This document shows positions 60,533 through 64,000 of a stretch of 64,000 nucleotides of DNA, piece by piece (the stretch's first letter is position 1; each line of letters opens with the position of its first letter). Made by a program: the position numbers and the translations under genes. The DNA is taken from positions 38,561,732 through 38,625,731 of the forward strand of contig CM059572.1 in the NCBI GenBank assembly GCA_030386875.1. The letters run 5' to 3'. The notes beneath the pieces are model-generated. The model was not told where the DNA came from and made no database searches. It saw nothing but the letters and a program-made list of their open reading frames with translations. Source of the stretch: Morinoia aosen. Lineage: Eukaryota; Arthropoda; Malacostraca; Amphipoda; Talitridae.

Positions 60533-60664
60533 AAGTATCGAGAGTTCAAAGTCAAGTCAGTTACGAACAGTTACGAGTAGTTACGGAAACCTTGTGGAAG
60601 CAGTAGCTTTCCGTAACTACTCGTAACTGTTCGTAACTGACTTGACTTTGAACTCTCGATACTT
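60533..60664. repeat. Perfect 57-bp inverted repeat
   Basis: Arms 60533-60589 and 60608-60664 are perfect complements around an 18-nt spacer; the arms contain the GTTACGAACAGTTACGAGTA pattern. In addition, 60302-60346 is the reverse complement of 60587-60631, so the spacer plus part of the right arm exists again in inverted form 240 bp away, separated by the SINE. Confidence 0.95.
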
Positions 60665-61696
60665 TAGAAATTTATAGACACGTGAACTTTCAACAACACC
60701 CTCATTAATCAAGAGTTACGCTTAACCCTCCGTGGTTACTCCGAGGAACCCTACAGCAAAGTATTCTTCCAGATCATGGCAAAGCTTCAAAACTGATACT
60801 TGCATGAATGAATAAAACAACAGATGAACAAATAGAGGAACAATTTGCCTTACGGGTTACCTAGTCTTTCATAAGTGTTGAGGAAAGCCCTACTAGTGCG
60901 TTAGAGACGAGCTGAATCAGCAGGCATTACAAACTACATATATTATTTTAAAAGAATCAATTTGAAGACACACGCGATACTGTAAGTGCGGGATTCCCAT
61001 CAATCGAGCTGGAGCTCTGTTCCAGTATTAGGTCTGGGGCACAATATGGAGGCAATGAAGCTCCATTTTTTCATTGGAAACACCATCTAGGCACGAAACG
61101 AGAGCTACAGTAAATGCACACATAAATGTTACCGCACATACATAAAAATGGGGCATAAAACCTATACATTTACTCCATGGACACATATCACGTACACTGT
61201 ATTTTAAAAGAGTTTTATGTATGAATACGCTAATCGCATCTTACAGGGCTATACGTGCGAGTTTTTGGAGATGTACATCACATTTGCGCATACTAGAGTG
61301 GAGACGAAGCTAATGCATTTTGTTTTGCATAATATTGGACCGCGAAGTAGAAATTTCTACACTGAGAGGCGCAGGCAATATCATAGAACCATGTCTACAC
61401 TGAGACGGCTGTACTTAATCAGAAATTACTGACGAAAACGGCACTGAACAATCCTGCTTGACAAGCGAGGGTCCAGTGAGCGTACCCTTCCGTCCATTGC
61501 TAACGAATAGATCAAGTTTTTTCATAGATTGATTGTTTCATTCACCGACGTTCGGAACACTTCTGCCCCATGATGATGGATTATGTGAGTGATGTTTCCA
61601 GGGTTTGCAAGAGCATTTAGTAACGCAGTCAGGAATTTCAAATTAGGTTGTCATACGTTGTGCGAAGGTCGAGTTGCTTAATGAAAGCGCAAGTAC

Positions 61697-61838
61697 CTGC
61701 ATAGGGTTGAGGGGGCTGGGCAGTCCGAAGAGCGTGGAGAGGGCGATGAGGCTGAGCGCCACGATGCTCGTGCTCACTTGGAACTGCACGAAGTTGCTGA
61801 TATTGTGGAATATGCACTTGCCTTCCTCAATGGCGGCC
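61697..61838 (-). CDS. ATP2C1: ATP2C1/SPCA, exon covering the start of the C-terminal membrane domain
   Basis: Acceptor ..TTACAG|GG at 61838; donor CAG|GTACTT at 61697/61696. One base finishes the split Leu codon, then 47 codons. It reads [20 protein letters not shown] followed by a hydrophobic stretch [19 protein letters not shown] (M5) and PSPLNPMQ. The family equivalent is [24 protein letters not shown]. The exon lacks its own Met and is bounded purely by splice sites. Confidence 0.93.
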
Positions 61839-62046
61839 CTGTAACGAGGTCAATCTTACAATGAATCAACGACTCATAAAACCATCACGACATGGAGAGC
61901 AGCACGTAGGATAAAATATCTCACTTGCATTCCATCGGTATCGTGAACGGAGATGAAAACATGAAGTTAACAAATAGAACATAAATTCAAAGCATGATAC
62001 GCTTTATTTCACAGATGATGGGTTTGGTTCAATTTCACTTCACTCA

Positions 62047-62286
<240 letters not shown>

Positions 62287-63037
62287 CTAGTTAAAAGATT
62301 AATCACAAGGACAATAAGATTTGAAGCAATATACCGATCTATCCAGAGAGCCAAAAAGTCAAAGTTAAGCTTGCAGAAGTATGATTTCATCACTTCAGAA
62401 AACTTGGAGACCAATGAGGCTGGAACTACCTGTTGAATCCGCTTTTGTACATAAAATACGAATAGGTAACGGCTACTAGAAAATTTTCAAATTTAACGAT
62501 ATTCAAAGGAAAACAGAATTTTACGACTGAGCTCTAAGGCGTTGCGCCACTGGGAACACAATCAAAGAATGTTCTCTCGTTTTCAGTTGGTGCAGTCAAT
62601 CTCGCAGCGTCACGGCGGAGCGATGCTACAGTCTCAGCCGAAGCTGGGCGACGCACACCATACAATTTAGACCTCAAAATGGTGGAAATACATTTGCATG
62701 TGCCTTTTGAAAAAAAATCTCTATGCTAAATTCTGTAAACCAATAACTGCACTGAGGGCACAAACGTGACTTTCAAACTTTTCGAGTAAATCCACAGTAC
62801 TGCCACTTTAGTCTAAAATCTCATTCCATTGAGATAAAGAATAAAAGAAAGCTAAAACCAATCCACACCATTCATGAATACAGCTACACATTACTATGGC
62901 TATCATTCTGAATGTTCAAGTATCACACTTCACTTAATTAGTGGTACACATATGACAGTGAATGTACCGCGTATGCAAGACGAACGACAGCACAACTTAG
63001 AGGAGCCAAAGAAACACACGCGAAGCACTAATCAGAC

Positions 63038-63166
63038 CTTGACGATGCGCAGCTTGTGTCTGGGAGCGACCCTATAGAAGACGGTGGCCTCCCTCATGAT
63101 GGCCGCCAGTTGGTGGTCGTCCACATTGTCCAGGTGGTTGCCTGAGAACACGCCGCCTGGCGATAC
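63038..63166 (-). CDS. ATP2C1: ATP2C1/SPCA, P-domain exon (SPRHK-like motif)
   Basis: This exon has exactly 43 codons in phase 0. The acceptor is ..GGGCAG|GTATCG at 63166 and the donor AAG|GTCTGA is at 63038/63037. It encodes VSPGGVFSGN...VFYRVAPRHKLRIVK, corresponding to the VFYRASPRHK region of SPCA that precedes the TGDGVND hinge. It joins in frame to the exons on both sides. It is too short and too split to stand out as an open reading frame; the call rests on splice sites plus family alignment. Confidence 0.92.
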
Positions 63167-63727
63167 CTGCCCATACACATACAGCATGAGATGAAGATTC
63201 TGTCATATTCCTAATACATCAGGTGCTGTTACGGAGACATGATACACTTTAATTCTTCTTGTTATTCGTTATTGCGTTTCTAAGTATGTTAGTAGCCTAA
63301 CTTGGACAAAAGCAAGATAGCGCTGTTAGGCCAAAGGCTTCTCATAATACCTACGACAAACAAAAGGTCACATTAAAATTAATCCAGGAATAGGGCGGCA
63401 GCAGCAACAATGAATGAAGAAATGGACACGGATCATTCCTGGGTCCTATTCTGGAAAATACTATACGAAAAGGAAATTTTCAGTGTTTAAATATTCCCCA
63501 AGAAAAACATGAAACTCTCTCCCAGTATGGCACATCGATCGAATAAAAAAATTTCCCAAGAGATGTGAGAATATGACATAACTAGATACGAAGGCAGAAG
63601 TTCTTTGCGTCACCGGACAACACGAGAAATAATGACTGAAGTCTAATTCAAGCAAGACTGAATAATTCTACACTACTGTCAGGAAAATACTATAAATAAT
63701 CGCATGGTAGAAACCAAGATATTTAAC

Positions 63728-63918
63728 CTGCATGCCGACGGCTTTGGCAACAGCACAAGCGGTCTCCATGGCGTCGCCGGTGACCATCTTGACGTTGACG
63801 CCGGTGCTGTAGAGCGTGTCCAGGGCAGCCGACACACCCTCCCGCGGGGGGTCCTGCATTCCCACCAGGCCCTGGTACACTAGCGACTGCAGCGAGCTGC
63901 CGCGCGCCAGGCAAACCA
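63728..63918 (-). CDS. ATP2C1: ATP2C1/SPCA Ca2+/Mn2+ ATPase, exon with DPPR and TGD motifs (earliest visible)
   Basis: Part of a P-type (P2A) ATPase of the secretory-pathway Ca2+/Mn2+ pump type. The acceptor AG is at 63920-63919 and the donor GTTAA starts at 63727. The exon opens with 2 nt of a split codon, then 63 codons. It shows GLVGMQDPPREGV (the DPPR motif of the P domain) and NVKMVTGDAMETACAVAKAVG (the KM-I/V-TGD motif, part of nucleotide/phosphate handling). The order and spacing fit SPCA better than SERCA or PMCA. Upstream exons, with the actuator domain, the DKTGT phosphorylation site and M1-M4, lie beyond the right edge. The GC content is clearly higher than in the flanking introns. 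Confidence 0.93.
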
Positions 63919-64000
63919 CTACAACCACAAGCAAAAGGAAACATTAATAAATGGTTACAAGAACACTTAATTAATGCATTAATGACAGGCTGGTCGAAGT

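Overview
The window reads as a piece of a large, AT-rich, repeat-laden arthropod genome, most likely an insect. Two conserved animal genes are recognisable: the first coding exon of an EXT1 / tout-velu heparan-sulfate polymerase, and the last six visible coding exons of an ATP2C1 / SPoCk secretory-pathway Ca2+/Mn2+ ATPase. Both have canonical GT-AG introns. They are surrounded by gypsy-type LTR, LINE, SINE, piggyBac-type MITE and mariner-like remnants. The insect assignment is an inference from gene content and repeat style; no marker here fixes the species.

Layout. 1-35128: probably all intron 1 of EXT1 (minus strand), since no later EXT1 exon was found. It is crowded with one dispersed retroposon family (here 'family A', about 300-370 bp, about 18 copies, every one in the same orientation), five copies of a TTAA-flanked MITE family ('family B'), a separate piggyBac-type MITE, three tandem arrays (25-bp, 23-bp and 84-bp units), a tRNA-derived SINE, a mariner-like transposase fragment, a 686-bp foldback element and a decayed duplicate of the end of EXT1 exon 1. 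35129-36078: EXT1 exon 1. 36079-57753: intergenic, holding a 5'-truncated LINE, a complete-ended LTR retrotransposon (40438-46052), one more family B copy, one more family A copy and a decayed coding-like patch at 54.7-55.3 kb. 57754-63918: the 3' half of the ATP2C1 gene, minus strand, whose 5' half lies beyond the right edge. One of its introns carries a tRNA-like SINE next to a perfect 57-bp inverted repeat.

How it works together. ATP2C1 and EXT1 lie head-to-tail on the minus strand. Their products both act in the Golgi and secretory pathway: the ATPase loads Ca2+ and Mn2+ into the Golgi lumen, and EXT1 is a type II Golgi glycosyltransferase. The neighbourhood may still be chance. Most other open reading frames are shadows of repeats or random. 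The most informative observations are the EXT1 partial-exon duplication, the mechanistic reading of family A (target-site duplications, 5' truncation, a TAATC-type tail and a nested insertion that dates it after family B), and an in-phase A_AAA_AAC slippery site in the gag-pol overlap of the LTR element.
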